A DNA stretch of 64,000 nt from Paenibacillus lacisoli (GTDB lineage Bacteria; Bacillota; Bacilli; Paenibacillales; Paenibacillaceae). The notes under the pieces are model-generated. The model did no database searches and was not told the origin of the DNA. It worked only from the letters and a program-made list of their open reading frames with translations. Both the position numbers and the translations under genes were made by a program. Every line of letters begins with the position of its first letter. The first letter of the stretch is position 1. The stretch lies in assembly GCF_030580655.1 (NCBI RefSeq), contig NZ_JAUQTB010000001.1, forward strand, positions 730,345 through 794,344. Direction: 5' to 3'. Below, one piece after another: positions 9,028-19,003 of the stretch.

Positions 9028-10218
9028 CTAGTTATTGACCGTCAGGGAACCAATAAATTCAGCGAATACATCATTACCGAACAAAATACCCTGCTCGCTC
9101 AGGCGGTAATAGCCCTCACGTTTCTCGATCAGACCTGCATTGAGCATTTTATTCAGCGGCCGCGCAAAGGTGTCTTCCATGCTGACTCCGAACTGACGCT
9201 CGAAATCCTGTGCGGAAATACCATCCAGCATGCGCAGACCTACCATGAGGAAATCCTCCATCGCTTCTTCACGGGCAATCTCATAACTGTCCAGGCGCGG
9301 CAGTCCTTTCAGCGCAGCCTCCACATAAGGGGTAACCCCTTTAATATTCATATGACGTTGTCTCTTCACATAACCGTGTGCGCCAGCGCCTAGCCCGTAA
9401 TAATCTTCATTGCGCCAGTAGGTCGTATTATGCCTGCTTTCCTTGCCCGGCTTGGCGAAGTTGCTGATCTCATACTGCTTGTAGCCCGCTTCCTTCATCC
9501 GGCGCATAAGCAGCAGGTACATCTCCAACTCTGCATCTTCATGCGGCAGCGGGAGCTGGTTTTTCTGATACAGTGTATGGAAAAGGGTGTTCTCTTCTAC
9601 CTTTAAGCTGTAGATCGAATAATGGGGCAGCTCAAGCTCCAGCGCACGGCTGACACTCTCATCAAGCATCTCGACCGTCTGGTTGGGCAGGCCGAACATC
9701 AAATCGATGGACAGATTGTCCAGACCCGCCTTGCGGGCATTCTCCAGACTGCGGTAGACATCGTCCGTATTATGGATACGCCCGATACCTGTCAGGAGAT
9801 CGTTCTGGAATGCCTGTACACCAAAGCTCACCCGGTTCACACCGCCGTCTTTCATGACCTTGAGCTTTTCCAAGTCCGTCGTACCCGGATTCGCTTCCAT
9901 CGAGAATTCGATGTTATCTGACCAGTTTGGGAAATGCCGCTTCACGGAAGCGAGGAAATATTCCATCTCATCCGGCTTCAGTACGGTTGGTGTACCGCCA
10001 CCGACAAAGATACTTTTAATTTCTCCCGGCGGATGCTCGGCAACTGTGTATTCCATCTCCTTTTCCAGCGCACGCAGATAGTCCATCACCGGCTGGTCTT
10101 TCAGGACATAGGAATTAAAATCGCAGTAAAAGCATTTGTTTGTGCAAAAAGGAATATGAATATAAACCGCTTCAGGAGCGGATGAATGTACGTGGTTAGT
10201 TACAGCTTCAGCTGCCAT
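9028..10218 (-). CDS. hemW: Radical SAM heme chaperone HemW (HemN-like)
   Basis: A 396-residue protein with the radical SAM cluster motif C25-x3-C29-x2-C32 in PFCTNKCFYCDF, followed by GGGTPT and the C-terminal HemW domain. True HemN needs further N-terminal residues that are missing here, so this is the HemW type, which binds and inserts heme; older annotation calls it oxygen-independent coproporphyrinogen oxidase. It follows lepA, as in Bacillus, with a terminator between. GGGGG lies upstream of the ATG. Confidence 0.9.
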   Translation of the reverse strand: MAAEAVTNHVHSSAPEAVYIHIPFCTNKCFYCDFNSYVLKDQPVMDYLRALEKEMEYTVAEHPPGEIKSIFVGGGTPTVLKPDEMEYFLASVKRHFPNWSDNIEFSMEANPGTTDLEKLKVMKDGGVNRVSFGVQAFQNDLLTGIGRIHNTDDVYRSLENARKAGLDNLSIDLMFGLPNQTVEMLDESVSRALELELPHYSIYSLKVEENTLFHTLYQKNQLPLPHEDAELEMYLLLMRRMKEAGYKQYEISNFAKPGKESRHNTTYWRNEDYYGLGAGAHGYVKRQRHMNIKGVTPYVEAALKGLPRLDSYEIAREEAMEDFLMVGLRMLDGISAQDFERQFGVSMEDTFARPLNKMLNAGLIEKREGYYRLSEQGILFGNDVFAEFIGSLTVNN

Positions 10219-10261
10219 CGGGAATTCCCCCTGTTTCTTGTTCTATGGTTCATGTATATCT

Positions 10262-10290
10262 TAAAAGGGGAAACCCTGTCGGCTTCCCCT
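10262..10290 (-). terminator. Terminator of lepA
   Basis: Minus-strand hairpin AGGGGAAGCC / GGTTTCCCCT with a 5-nt loop, followed by TTTTAAG. The T-run is modest. Confidence 0.6.
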
Positions 10291-10325
10291 GGTAAGTACT
10301 GCTATGGAATGCTGCTGCCAGCATT

Positions 10326-12143
10326 TTAGTTGTCGTCGATTTTCAGGACGGCCATGAACGCTTCCTGCGGCACTTCGACGTTGCCGACCTGCTTCATGCG
10401 TTTCTTACCTTCTTTTTGCTTCTCCAGCAATTTACGTTTACGCGAGATGTCACCGCCGTAACACTTGGCCAGGACGTTTTTGCGCATCGCTTTTACCGTC
10501 TCACGTGCTACAACCTTGGTACCGACAGATGCCTGAATCGGCACCTCGAACATCTGGCGCGGAATCAGCTCACGCAGCTTCTCGCAGATGATCCGGCCCC
10601 GGTGGTAGGCTCTTTCTCTGTGAACGATGAAGGACAAAGCATCGACCTGCTCGCCGTTCAGCAGAATATCCATTTTGACCAGGTTGGACTGGCGGTAGCC
10701 GGAAATCTCGTAGTCAAAGGAAGCATATCCTTTCGTACTGGACTTCAGCTGATCGAAGAAGTCGTATACTATCTCGGACAACGGGATCTCATAAGTAATG
10801 GTAACCCGGGTCGTGTCCAAATATTCCATGTTTACATACTCGCCGCGCTTGGTCTGGCACAATTCCATGACGGTACCCACATAATCGTTCGGCACGATAA
10901 TCGCTGCCTTGACATAAGGCTCTTCTACATGCTCGATCCGGCCTACCTCAGGGTAGTTGGACGGGTTGTCAATGGAGATCACTTCGCCATTCGTCAGCGT
11001 AACGCGATAGATAACACTTGGCGCTGTCGTAATAAGCGGAATATTAAATTCACGCTCAATCCGCTCCTGGATAACATCCATGTGCAGGAGCCCCAGGAAG
11101 CCGCAGCGGAAACCAAAGCCCAGGGCGCTGGAAGTCTCCGGTTCGAAGCTGAGGGATGCGTCATTCAACTGCAGCTTCTCCAGCGCTTCGCGCAGATCAT
11201 TATAATCCGAAGTCTCAATCGGATACAGACCACAGTAGACCATCGGATTAATTTTACGGTAACCCGGCATCGGCTCCAGCGTCGGATTCTTGGCATCTGT
11301 CACCGTATCACCGACACGGGTATCGCCGACATGCTTGATGCCTGCCACGATGAAACCAACGTCGCCTACGTTCAGCTCGTCCACAATGCCCATGCGCGGC
11401 ATAAAGGCTCCCACTTCAATAACCTCAAAGGTTTTCTCCGTTGCCATCATTTTAATTTTGGAACCGGCTTTAATTTTGCCGTCAACGACACGCACGTACA
11501 CAATAACACCCTTGTAGGGGTCATAGTGGGAGTCAAAGATCAGCGCTTTCAAAGGCTGCTCCGGATCGCCTGTTGGTGCCGGAACCGACTTGACTACCTG
11601 CTCCAGAATCTCCTTGATCCCGATGCCTGCCTTGGCCGAAGCCAGGACCGCATCACTGGCATCCAGTCCAATCACATCTTCAATCTCCTGCTTCACCCGA
11701 TCCGGATCTGCACTCGGCAGGTCGATCTTGTTGATGACAGGAAGAATCTCCAGATTGTTATCCAGCGCCAGATATACGTTCGCCAGCGTCTGTGCCTCAA
11801 TACCCTGCGCAGCGTCGACGACCAGCAGCGCGCCTTCACAGGCTGCAAGACTGCGGGAGACCTCATACGTGAAGTCGACGTGTCCCGGTGTATCGATCAG
11901 GTTCAGAATATACTCTTCTCCATCATCCGCCTTGTACGTCAGACGCACAGCCTGCAGCTTAATCGTAATGCCGCGTTCGCGCTCCAGCTCCATCTGGTCC
12001 AGCACCTGATCCTGCATTTCACGCGAAGTCAGTGCGCCGGTGTACTCCAGAATCCGGTCAGCCAGCGTCGATTTGCCATGGTCTATATGTGCAATAATAC
12101 TGAAATTACGAATTTTTCGTTGTCTTGCTACAATATCTGTCAT
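10326..12143 (-). CDS. lepA: Elongation factor 4 (LepA), back-translocating GTPase
   Basis: A 605-residue translational GTPase. G1 is HIDHGKST at residues 19-26, with DTPGHVDF and [10 protein letters not shown] for G3 and G4, then the EF-G-like domains and the LepA-specific C-terminal domain ([17 protein letters not shown]). LepA acts on stalled or misassembled ribosomes. It stands downstream of the spoIIP-yqxA pair as in Bacillus. A long open frame on the opposite strand is a shadow. Confidence 0.97.
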   Translation of the reverse strand: MTDIVARQRKIRNFSIIAHIDHGKSTLADRILEYTGALTSREMQDQVLDQMELERERGITIKLQAVRLTYKADDGEEYILNLIDTPGHVDFTYEVSRSLAACEGALLVVDAAQGIEAQTLANVYLALDNNLEILPVINKIDLPSADPDRVKQEIEDVIGLDASDAVLASAKAGIGIKEILEQVVKSVPAPTGDPEQPLKALIFDSHYDPYKGVIVYVRVVDGKIKAGSKIKMMATEKTFEVIEVGAFMPRMGIVDELNVGDVGFIVAGIKHVGDTRVGDTVTDAKNPTLEPMPGYRKINPMVYCGLYPIETSDYNDLREALEKLQLNDASLSFEPETSSALGFGFRCGFLGLLHMDVIQERIEREFNIPLITTAPSVIYRVTLTNGEVISIDNPSNYPEVGRIEHVEEPYVKAAIIVPNDYVGTVMELCQTKRGEYVNMEYLDTTRVTITYEIPLSEIVYDFFDQLKSSTKGYASFDYEISGYRQSNLVKMDILLNGEQVDALSFIVHRERAYHRGRIICEKLRELIPRQMFEVPIQASVGTKVVARETVKAMRKNVLAKCYGGDISRKRKLLEKQKEGKKRMKQVGNVEVPQEAFMAVLKIDDN

Positions 12144-12223
12144 GCCTTACCCCCACACACAGCCTAGTGTCAATCGCTTCATTATAACAGCTGGAGGGTA
12201 TCGCAGCAATCCCATGTCCTGTC

Positions 12224-12643
12224 TTATTCCGGATCGCCGGTGAAAATGGACGCCACCCAGCGAATGCTCTTCTGGGACAGCTGCTGCAGCAGCCCTGCTG
12301 CTTTGTCGGCCAGATGGTCGACAGCAGGCGGGGCGGCCGCCGGAAGCGCAGCTTGACGGGGCAGCTCTTCGCTGGTGGCGGCCGAGGCTTTCAATGCAGA
12401 AGCTGCCGCCTCCGTCCTCTCCTCGTCTCTCTCAGGCTGCTCAGCCAACCCTCTTCCATCAACAGCATTTGATTCACGAATGAGGGTCTGACCGGTGACA
12501 GGATCGGGCGCAGATTCCTTGGTGATATACAGTCCCGGTCCGTACACCGCGTCCATACCGGAGCCTGCCAGCTGCATACCGAGCAGTACGCCGCCGACCA
12601 TCAGAACGCCGAATGTGATTGCCTTTTTTCGAAAAGAAGCCAT
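12224..12643 (-). CDS. YqxA-like membrane protein of the spoIIP locus
   Basis: A 139-residue protein with one N-terminal hydrophobic segment (about residues 8-28, GVLMVGGVLLGMQLAG) followed by GPGLYITKES, an Ala/Glu-rich linker, and an amphipathic C-terminal helix. Position between spoIIP and lepA and the membrane-anchor layout match B. subtilis yqxA (DUF3679). Function is unknown. GGGGG precedes the ATG. The assignment rests more on position than on sequence, because the linker is poorly conserved. Confidence 0.6.
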   Translation of the reverse strand: MASFRKKAITFGVLMVGGVLLGMQLAGSGMDAVYGPGLYITKESAPDPVTGQTLIRESNAVDGRGLAEQPERDEERTEAAASALKASAATSEELPRQAALPAAAPPAVDHLADKAAGLLQQLSQKSIRWVASIFTGDPE

Positions 12644-12661
12644 AAAAATCCCCCGCTCCGC

Positions 12662-13966
12662 CTATTTTGTACTGCCTGCATTTGTCTTGGCACTTGCATC
12701 TACCTTCTGCACCTTCTGATCTTTCCAATACAGGTCTGCAACAATATTGCCCAGCAGAGTCGCAGTTCGGCGAAGTTCTTCCTGGGTATTATCAATACCC
12801 CCGATTTCGATCAGAATGCTGTTCGGGGAGAGGGACTGATTGTATTCCCCGTTATTCCCGCCCCCGCCGTCCTTGCCCCACACGCCTCTGGAGATACCAG
12901 GGTAGGATTTCTCGAATTCCGCATGAATGCGTGCGGCGAATGCCTCGTTCTTCTTCCAGTTCTTATTCTCGTGACCGATGATAAAGTAAACCTTGGCGTA
13001 TTTGACCCCATTGATCGTTGCTGTCGTCTTGTCATGCCGCTGGGAATCACGGTGGATGTCAATTAAATATTGAAGAGATTGGTGCTCTGCCAGAGCCGCC
13101 TGTACCGTGGCCCGTGAATATTTATAAGAAAAGTTCCAATTGTAGCCCTTAATCAGCGAAGCATAATCTTTTTTCTCATGGATCGTACCCACACCCTTTT
13201 TCTCCAGAGTGCTTGCAACGATATCCCCGACGTTCATAACGTTTTTGGCAGGAGAGGAGGAATTGGGGTTGTCACTTTCTTTGCCCGTCAGCGGATTATA
13301 GGCTTCCCGCGGGTGAGAATGATAGATAAGCACGCCGCTGCCGGCTGACTTGCTGCCTTTGGAAGGCGGATTGGCAGGAGTATCCTTCTTGCCCGCATCG
13401 TTCCCTCCGTTGACCGGAGGGGGGTTACTGCCAGATGCTCCCCCGCCATCTGGTGTCTGGCTGCTGTCCGGGGCTTGTCCACCGTGGCCATCGTTTCCGC
13501 CTGCAGGATCGTCAGTGCCTGCATCAGGCTGATAGTCCTCCGGAGCCTCAATATTCGCATTACCTGATCCCTTGCGCAGCACAACCGGACTATTCGTTGC
13601 CATTCCCGGAACACCGGCTGCGACCAGAGTTTTCGGATCCTGGGGGTTCACACCGGTTAGCAGCTGGAACATAAAAGTCGTCATTTCCTCACCCGTAGGG
13701 CTTGAGGATGTTTTGGCCTTCGCCAGATGAGGCATCTCCATGCCCAGCATGTCCATGAAGAAGCCGCTGGAGACCGAGGCGGCAAATCCCTTCATTGAAG
13801 AAACCGGAGAAGAGTTCAGCTTGTTTTTGGCCATTCCACCGAGTCCCAGCACGACAAAAAATACAACTGACAGCAGCATCAAAATGACGAGTGTCCGGCC
13901 CATGGCCAGCACACGGAGCGCGTTATCCTTCCATCTCCCTACATTCCAGGCATGGATGCTCTTCAT
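12662..13966 (-). CDS. spoIIP: Stage II sporulation protein P (SpoIIP), cell-wall amidase/endopeptidase
   Basis: A 434-residue protein counted from the ATG behind GAGGAGG; a TTG ten codons upstream is possible but less well placed. A membrane anchor (about residues 23-45) is followed by a long Gly/Asp/Pro-rich linker and the C-terminal catalytic domain with LIYHSHPREAYNP, YLIDIHRDS and ILIEIGGIDNTQEEL. SpoIIP cuts septal peptidoglycan with SpoIID and SpoIIM during engulfment. Expression is expected in the mother cell under sigma-E; I could not identify a convincing promoter. Confidence 0.93.
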   Translation of the reverse strand: MKSIHAWNVGRWKDNALRVLAMGRTLVILMLLSVVFFVVLGLGGMAKNKLNSSPVSSMKGFAASVSSGFFMDMLGMEMPHLAKAKTSSSPTGEEMTTFMFQLLTGVNPQDPKTLVAAGVPGMATNSPVVLRKGSGNANIEAPEDYQPDAGTDDPAGGNDGHGGQAPDSSQTPDGGGASGSNPPPVNGGNDAGKKDTPANPPSKGSKSAGSGVLIYHSHPREAYNPLTGKESDNPNSSSPAKNVMNVGDIVASTLEKKGVGTIHEKKDYASLIKGYNWNFSYKYSRATVQAALAEHQSLQYLIDIHRDSQRHDKTTATINGVKYAKVYFIIGHENKNWKKNEAFAARIHAEFEKSYPGISRGVWGKDGGGGNNGEYNQSLSPNSILIEIGGIDNTQEELRRTATLLGNIVADLYWKDQKVQKVDASAKTNAGSTK

Positions 13967-14147
13967 CTGTCCATCCTCCTCGTTGGTCACTTTCAACTCT
14001 CTTATACTTCAACTCTATGAGGAGAAGGAGAATACTAGAACCAATAGATGGACAGAAATAATAGAAGCAGCATCAGGTGAGGCCCGTCCAGCCATGCTGC
14101 ATTCTTTCCGTTCGGCAAGATCTTTACAAGTATGATTTGTTCATAAC

Positions 14148-14176
14148 AAAAGAAGACTCCGATGGTATCGGAGTCT
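14148..14176 (-). terminator. Terminator of gpr
   Basis: A 9-bp perfect stem AGACTCCGA / TCGGAGTCT with a 5-nt loop, followed on the minus strand by TCTTTTGTT. Confidence 0.8.
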
Positions 14177-14183
14177 CCGGCTG

Positions 14184-15185
14184 TTAATGGGTATAGGCGG
14201 CAGCATTATCCGGATTAACAGCTTCGTGAAGAGCCGTGTTCAGACCGGTCGCGATAATGTTCGCAATATCTTCGATAAACTCATCAATCTCCTTGGGAGT
14301 CACGATGAGATCATGTCCGAGCGGCTGCAGTACTTCGCGGACAAGGCCTAACCGGTCCTGCTCCGAGATATCATCCAGCATGCCCATAATGTCCCTGGTG
14401 CTGTTCGTCTCCCGTCCAAAGTGCTTTTTCATCAGATCAAGAGCATCATTTACAATAGTGGAGGCGTAAGAGACAGTGGGCACACCAATCGCAATACACG
14501 GAACACCCATAATATCCCGGGTAATTCCTCTCCTCTTATTCCCGATCCCGGAACCGGGATGAATGCCGATATCCGCGATCTGGATCGTCGTGTTGATCCG
14601 CTCCAGTGAACGCGATGCCAGCGCATCAATCGCGATAATCAAATCCGGCTTGGTACGCTCCGCGATCCCCTGAACAATATCACTCGTCTCTATACCTGTC
14701 AGTCCGAGTACACCTGGAGCAACCGCGGATACCTCGCGATACCCGGGAGCCACCTGATCCGGCACCAACTCAAAATACTGGCGAGTCACCATCAGGTTCT
14801 CGACAACCAGCGGTCCGAGTGAATCCGGTGTGACGTTCCAGTTACCCAAACCGACAACAAGCACACGGCTCTTGGGCGTGATACCCAACTTGGCAATGAA
14901 GCGTTCGAACTCCCGGCAAAAAGCGTTAGCGACCCGGTCCTGGAGTCCAGTATCTCCTTCACGCAGCTGGGGAACCTCGAACGTAATATAATGCCCCTTC
15001 ACTTTGCCGATGGCGCGCTCGCCTGCTTCATTGAGAACGTCCAGACGTGTAACCTTGATGCCATCGTGCTCCTCAACTTGTTCCTCCACTCCCGGGAACG
15101 GAGTCTGACCGCTGCGGGCAGCCAATTCCCTGGCCTCAATCGCCAAATCGGTACGTACCGCAAATTTCTCCAAATCCAGGCTCAT
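14184..15185 (-). CDS. gpr: Germination protease GPR
   Basis: A 333-residue protein starting behind AAAGGAGGAG. The N-terminal FAVRTDLAIEAREL includes the self-processing region of the zymogen, and VVGLGNWNVTPDSLGPLV, GIHPGSGIGNKRRGITRD and GVPTVSYASTIV are typical of peptidase family A25. GPR degrades small acid-soluble spore proteins during germination and is made in the forespore as an inactive precursor. It is divergent from rpsT, as in Bacillus. Confidence 0.95.
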   Translation of the reverse strand: MSLDLEKFAVRTDLAIEARELAARSGQTPFPGVEEQVEEHDGIKVTRLDVLNEAGERAIGKVKGHYITFEVPQLREGDTGLQDRVANAFCREFERFIAKLGITPKSRVLVVGLGNWNVTPDSLGPLVVENLMVTRQYFELVPDQVAPGYREVSAVAPGVLGLTGIETSDIVQGIAERTKPDLIIAIDALASRSLERINTTIQIADIGIHPGSGIGNKRRGITRDIMGVPCIAIGVPTVSYASTIVNDALDLMKKHFGRETNSTRDIMGMLDDISEQDRLGLVREVLQPLGHDLIVTPKEIDEFIEDIANIIATGLNTALHEAVNPDNAAAYTH

Positions 15186-15330
15186 CCTTCAATCTCCTCC
15201 TTTACCTTCGTGCCTCTGCATGATCCCCATAGTTCACTTACAAGCTCAGGGCTTGCTGGGATAGTTGCAAAATGCTGCGGTAACGATAGTGTGCAGGAGA
15301 GACCGCCGCTTTATTCAATAAACTCACTTC

Positions 15331-15359
15331 TTGCAATTTAAGAAGGAGCGTGCTAGAAT
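15331..15359 (+). promoter_or_regulatory. Sigma-A promoter of rpsT
   Basis: -35 TTGCAA (15331-15336), 17-bp spacer, -10 TAGAAT (15354-15359), about 60 bases ahead of the rpsT start. Confidence 0.7.
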
Positions 15360-15417
15360 ATTTTAAGTTGTGAAACGTTTGTGTTCATAAGGAATGCCTT
15401 TACAGGAGGTGAATGTA

Positions 15418-15690
15418 ATGCCAAACATCAAATCCGCTGTTAAACGCGTAAAAACTAGCGAAAAACGCCGTGCGCTGAACGCTTCCCAAAAATCCGCGCT
15501 TCGTACTGCAGTTAAAGCTGCTGACACTGCGCTGACTACTACAGAAGTTGAAGCTGCGAAAGCTGCTGTTCAAACTGCTTCCCAAAAGCTGGACAAAGCC
15601 GTAACTAAAGGCCTTGTTCACAAAAATGCTGCAGCCCGCAAGAAATCCCGCTTGGCGAAAAAATTGAACGCTCTTACTGCTCAAGCGTAA
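15418..15690 (+). CDS. rpsT: 30S ribosomal protein S20
   Basis: A 90-residue basic protein, [18 protein letters not shown] at the start, then [11 protein letters not shown] and [20 protein letters not shown], the standard S20 pattern. S20 binds 16S rRNA early in 30S assembly. The start is the ATG behind AGGAGGTG at 15404-15411; an earlier in-frame ATG precedes the ribosome site and is not used. It is a single-gene unit with its own promoter and terminator, convergent with holA. Confidence 0.97.
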   Translation: MPNIKSAVKRVKTSEKRRALNASQKSALRTAVKAADTALTTTEVEAAKAAVQTASQKLDKAVTKGLVHKNAAARKKSRLAKKLNALTAQA

Positions 15691-15716
15691 GAAGCGCTAT
15701 TTTATACGACAATGGA

Positions 15717-15752
15717 AAAATCCTGATCCGTTCGACGGGTCAGGATTTTTTA
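15717..15752 (+). terminator. Terminator of rpsT
   Basis: TCCTGATCCG, five-base loop, CGGGTCAGGA, then TTTTTT: a 10-bp stem with one G-T and a good T-tract. Confidence 0.9.
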
Positions 15753-15781
15753 GTAGATGATCTGCAGCAGACTCGTATAGT

Positions 15782-15823
15782 AAAAAGCCGGACCCATACT
15801 CATGTATGGAATCCGGCTTTTTT
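15782..15823 (-). terminator. Bidirectional terminator between rpsT and holA
   Basis: AAAAAGCCGGA...TCCGGCTTTTTTT with inner CCATAC/GTATGG pairing. T-tracts flank both sides, so it closes holA on the minus strand and backs up the rpsT terminator. Confidence 0.8.
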
Positions 15824-15832
15824 TCATTACAT

Positions 15833-16852
15833 TCATGCACCAAGCCTTAACAGGAACAGCTCCAGACCAAGTACCTTATCAATTCGGCCTGTCTTCATCT
15901 GGTAGTCTAGGTCGCCAAGCTGATTTAGAATAAATTTCAGCTGATCCGGCGGAAATTTACGGGCCTGTTCGCCGGCAATTTTGACCGCATACGGATGCAA
16001 GCCCAACTGACCCGCAATCTGCTGCTGGGAATAGCTCTGCTGAGCCAGCTCCTTCACCTGCAGAATAATACGGAACTGCCGCGTGATGAGCGCTGCAATC
16101 TTGATCGGCTCCTCTCGCCGCTTCAACAATTCATAGAATATATTCAGCGCCTTCTCCATCCGGAGATTCGCAATGTCCTCCACCATGGCAAATACATTCT
16201 GCTCAGTACTTCTCGCCACAAGATGGTCAATGTCTTCCGAAGTAATTGTTCCACCGCTGCCGGCATACAGGCACAGCTTGTCAATCTCGGCCGACAAGGT
16301 CTGCAGGCTTGTACCCGCATTATTAACGAGCGCCGCCGCCGCCTCAGGTGCAAACGTGGAGCCCTGGCGTGTTCCCTGTTTGCTCACCCAGTCCAGCAGT
16401 TCTTCACCGCCAAGAGGCGTAAATGACAGCACCTGTGCCTTGCTCTTCATTGCTTTTACGATCTTCTTACGTTCATCCAGCTTCTCACTCTGGACCATAA
16501 AAACAACTACACTGTAGTCTGCCGGATTATCCAGGTAGTCCATCAGCGCATCAATCCGGTGTTCCAGCTTACCGCTGTCCTTCGCTGCTGTAAACAGCGA
16601 TGCATCCCGGACGAGAATCAGCTTACGCGGCACGAGAAAGGGGACTGTCTCGGCTTCTTCCACGACTACTTCTACCGGCACCTCTCCCAGATCCAGAGAC
16701 ACGATGGCAAAGTCACGCTGGTCTTTCTCAATGACCTGCTCTGTCAGAAAATCTGTAAATTGACGCATTTGATATTTCTCTGTACCGTATAACAAATAGA
16801 CTGGTGCTATTTCACCTTTGCGGATGGCTTTAACCGCCGCTTTCACATCCAA
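15833..16852 (-). CDS. holA: DNA polymerase III subunit delta
   Basis: A 339-residue protein of normal length, DVKAAVKAIRKGEIAPVYLLYGTEKY at the start, then LVPRKLILVRDASLF and the C-terminal RFFRQI-like region (LITRQFRIILQVKEL). HolA opens the beta clamp within the clamp loader. The start chosen is TTG at 16850-16852, nine bases after GGAGG; the long extension upstream has no ribosome site. The gene corresponds to B. subtilis yqeN. Confidence 0.92.
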   Translation of the reverse strand: MDVKAAVKAIRKGEIAPVYLLYGTEKYQMRQFTDFLTEQVIEKDQRDFAIVSLDLGEVPVEVVVEEAETVPFLVPRKLILVRDASLFTAAKDSGKLEHRIDALMDYLDNPADYSVVVFMVQSEKLDERKKIVKAMKSKAQVLSFTPLGGEELLDWVSKQGTRQGSTFAPEAAAALVNNAGTSLQTLSAEIDKLCLYAGSGGTITSEDIDHLVARSTEQNVFAMVEDIANLRMEKALNIFYELLKRREEPIKIAALITRQFRIILQVKELAQQSYSQQQIAGQLGLHPYAVKIAGEQARKFPPDQLKFILNQLGDLDYQMKTGRIDKVLGLELFLLRLGA

Positions 16853-17099
16853 TTCCGCACACCTCCATCCATCTATCCTAACAGAAAATGAAACGTGGGA
16901 ACAGACGCGCATGCAAAAGGGACCGAGCCGCCATGCAGCCCCGTCCCTCTGTCCCAGCATCTATATAAACGCCTGCCCATGAAAGCTCTAGAAACTTTCG
17001 GACAAACGGTCATACCGACGGCCGGATCTTTCTTTCATTCTCCAACCCTTTACAATACTATATTCAGGTCCAAGTCAAAACGTGAAGAAATTCAAAAAT

Positions 17100-18428
17100 T
17101 TAAGGAGTTTTATTCGGAGTCGGCACGGTATAGGTAAGTGTGCTCGTTACACCATCCTGCTGAATTTTGTAGGTGAACACCTTGCTGTCCTTCGACCAGG
17201 ATCCCTCGCTCCACGTTCCAGCTAAGTCCCGGACCTCAATGGCTGTTCCCGCACCGGTATCGTCACTTGCCAACTGATACACCGTAAGTTTCCTGCCCTC
17301 CACCTTAACTACGTACTGTCCATCCGGCGATTTGAAAGGATCCTCCTCTGCCACCTTCAGCTTAGATTCACCTGCTGCAGCTGAATCCGTTGAAGGCGCT
17401 GTAATCCCTCGAGGAGGAACCAACTGCTGCTGGGCTGTCGGCACATCTGCCGACGGCTGCTGATTACCTTCCGGAGAAGACTGAATCGACATCTCCGGCA
17501 GGGCAGCCTGATCTGAATCGTCTGCCTTCGCTTGATCTTTCGTATCGGCAGCCCCTGTTTTAGGAGCCGCTTTCTCCGATTTGGACAGCTCGCCCGTAGA
17601 AGGAGTCGATTCTACCGTCTTCTTGTTCTCTGCTGACTGGCTCCGAGCGGGCTTGGGCGATTCCGCAGGCTCCGAAGAAGCTGAAGGCCTGTTTGAGCCG
17701 TCGGAAGACGCAGGCGCACTGCTGCTTGCCTTTGCACTGTCCTCACTAGGCTTGGATTCTTTGGTCACGTCTGGCTGGTCCTGAAGAACAGATTTTTTGG
17801 GTTCTGAATGATCAGGACTTTCCTTAGCATCAGACTCCTGGCCAGTTTGAACCGATGCAGGTTCTGAACTGTCCTTATCCTCCGGATCTGGCTCCACTGC
17901 CTTCATCGTAGCATTTCCGTCCGTGATCGAGCGATCAACCGAAGATCCGGCCGACCCCGTGCGGGCTGTATCTTGAGAGGCTGTATTTTGCTCCATCAAG
18001 GCCTCAGCATCCTGCACCGTGTGCGGTTCATAATTAAGTATAGCAATACCCAGAACCGCAGCCGCAGCCGCTGTACCGAGCACCGCCCGTCCAACCATGG
18101 AGTTGAACCAGGATGGCTTGCGGTCCCGGGCACGCGCTCCCAAATCTGTAACCGCAGCTACCGGCTTCATCTCCTGCAGAGCGCTTCCTTGTTCCCGCTT
18201 CGCTTCGTCTATAGCATCCAGCTGCGGCATAATCGCATCAACCAGACTGAATCGGGGCTTTACCTGTGGAAGGTCTTCCAGTTCCCGCGACAATGCGCGC
18301 AAGATCTGAAACTTCTCGGCGCAGGCCGGACATTCCGCCGTGTGGCGCAGAAGCTCGGCCGTCTCTTCCTGATTCAAATCATGATCCAGGTACCGGTTCA
18401 TCCATTCCTCCATTTCCTGACATCTCAT
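17100..18428 (-). CDS. Anti-sigma factor with zinc-binding domain and long extracytoplasmic stalk
   Basis: A 442-residue single-pass membrane protein. The N-terminal zinc-binding anti-sigma domain has H29-x3-C33-x2-C36 preceded by Cys3. A membrane segment follows at about residues 112-132 (AVLGTAAAAAVLGIAILNY). Residues 150-370 are a Ser/Asp/Lys/Pro/Ala-rich low-complexity stalk. The last 80 residues form a compact beta-rich domain (SPDGQYVVKVEGRKLTVYQL, TWSEGSWSKDSKVFTYKI). The start overlaps the sigma gene stop (ATGA), so the two are translationally coupled. It should hold the sigma factor inactive until a surface signal arrives. Confidence 0.88.
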   Translation of the reverse strand: MRCQEMEEWMNRYLDHDLNQEETAELLRHTAECPACAEKFQILRALSRELEDLPQVKPRFSLVDAIMPQLDAIDEAKREQGSALQEMKPVAAVTDLGARARDRKPSWFNSMVGRAVLGTAAAAAVLGIAILNYEPHTVQDAEALMEQNTASQDTARTGSAGSSVDRSITDGNATMKAVEPDPEDKDSSEPASVQTGQESDAKESPDHSEPKKSVLQDQPDVTKESKPSEDSAKASSSAPASSDGSNRPSASSEPAESPKPARSQSAENKKTVESTPSTGELSKSEKAAPKTGAADTKDQAKADDSDQAALPEMSIQSSPEGNQQPSADVPTAQQQLVPPRGITAPSTDSAAAGESKLKVAEEDPFKSPDGQYVVKVEGRKLTVYQLASDDTGAGTAIEVRDLAGTWSEGSWSKDSKVFTYKIQQDGVTSTLTYTVPTPNKTP

Positions 18429-18973
18429 CCTGATACACCACCTTTCTGATAATCCTGAAGTAAGGTCTGCAGCTGCTGTCTCGCCCGGAATAAATACGAT
18501 TTGACCGTATTCAGCGGCAGGTTCAGACAGTCTGCAATCTCGTTATACGAGAAGTCCTGCAAATATCTCAGCACGATCACGGTCCGGTGATGCTCCGGCA
18601 GCCGGTTGATCGCTTCCTGTACGTCTTGAGCCATATAGGCCGTTAGCACCTCATGCTCCACGTTCTGTGTGTCATGGAATACCATTTCATGCTCATCCAT
18701 AGAAACCGATGGCTTGGTTCTTCTGAATTTATCGATGCAGATATTGGTTACGATCCGCTGCACCCAGGTCTTGAATTGAGCTTTCTCTTCATAAGAGTTG
18801 ATTTTGGTATAGACCCGGATCAGTGCTTCCTGAGCTGCATCCAGAGCGTCATGCTCATTATTCAAAATATAGTATGCAGTTTTGTAGACATGATCCTCTA
18901 TCTCTCTTAATAGGGTGATTAGAGCGTCGCGATCGCCCGATTGAGCCGCTCTAATGAGTCCCTGCTCCACCAC
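18425..18973 (-). CDS. ECF-type RNA polymerase sigma factor
   Basis: A 182-residue sigma-70 family protein. Region 2 spans about residues 20-95 (ALDAAQEALIRVYTKIN, FKTWVQRIVTNICIDKFRR) and region 4 about residues 120-175 (VIVLRYLQDFSYNEIADCL, TVKSYLFRARQQL). Regions 1.1 and 3 are absent, as in ECF factors of the SigW/SigV kind. The start is GTG behind AGGGGG. The downstream anti-sigma gene overlaps it. The pair lies between comEC and holA, where B. subtilis has no such genes. Confidence 0.92.
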   Translation of the reverse strand: MVEQGLIRAAQSGDRDALITLLREIEDHVYKTAYYILNNEHDALDAAQEALIRVYTKINSYEEKAQFKTWVQRIVTNICIDKFRRTKPSVSMDEHEMVFHDTQNVEHEVLTAYMAQDVQEAINRLPEHHRTVIVLRYLQDFSYNEIADCLNLPLNTVKSYLFRARQQLQTLLQDYQKGGVSG

Positions 18974-19003
18974 AAAGGATCCCCCTCTCCCTGCAACCTA
19001 ACA

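Noticed and set aside
10416..12167. A 583-codon open frame opposite lepA
   Set aside because: Same type of antisense shadow; composition is not protein-like and lepA is certain.
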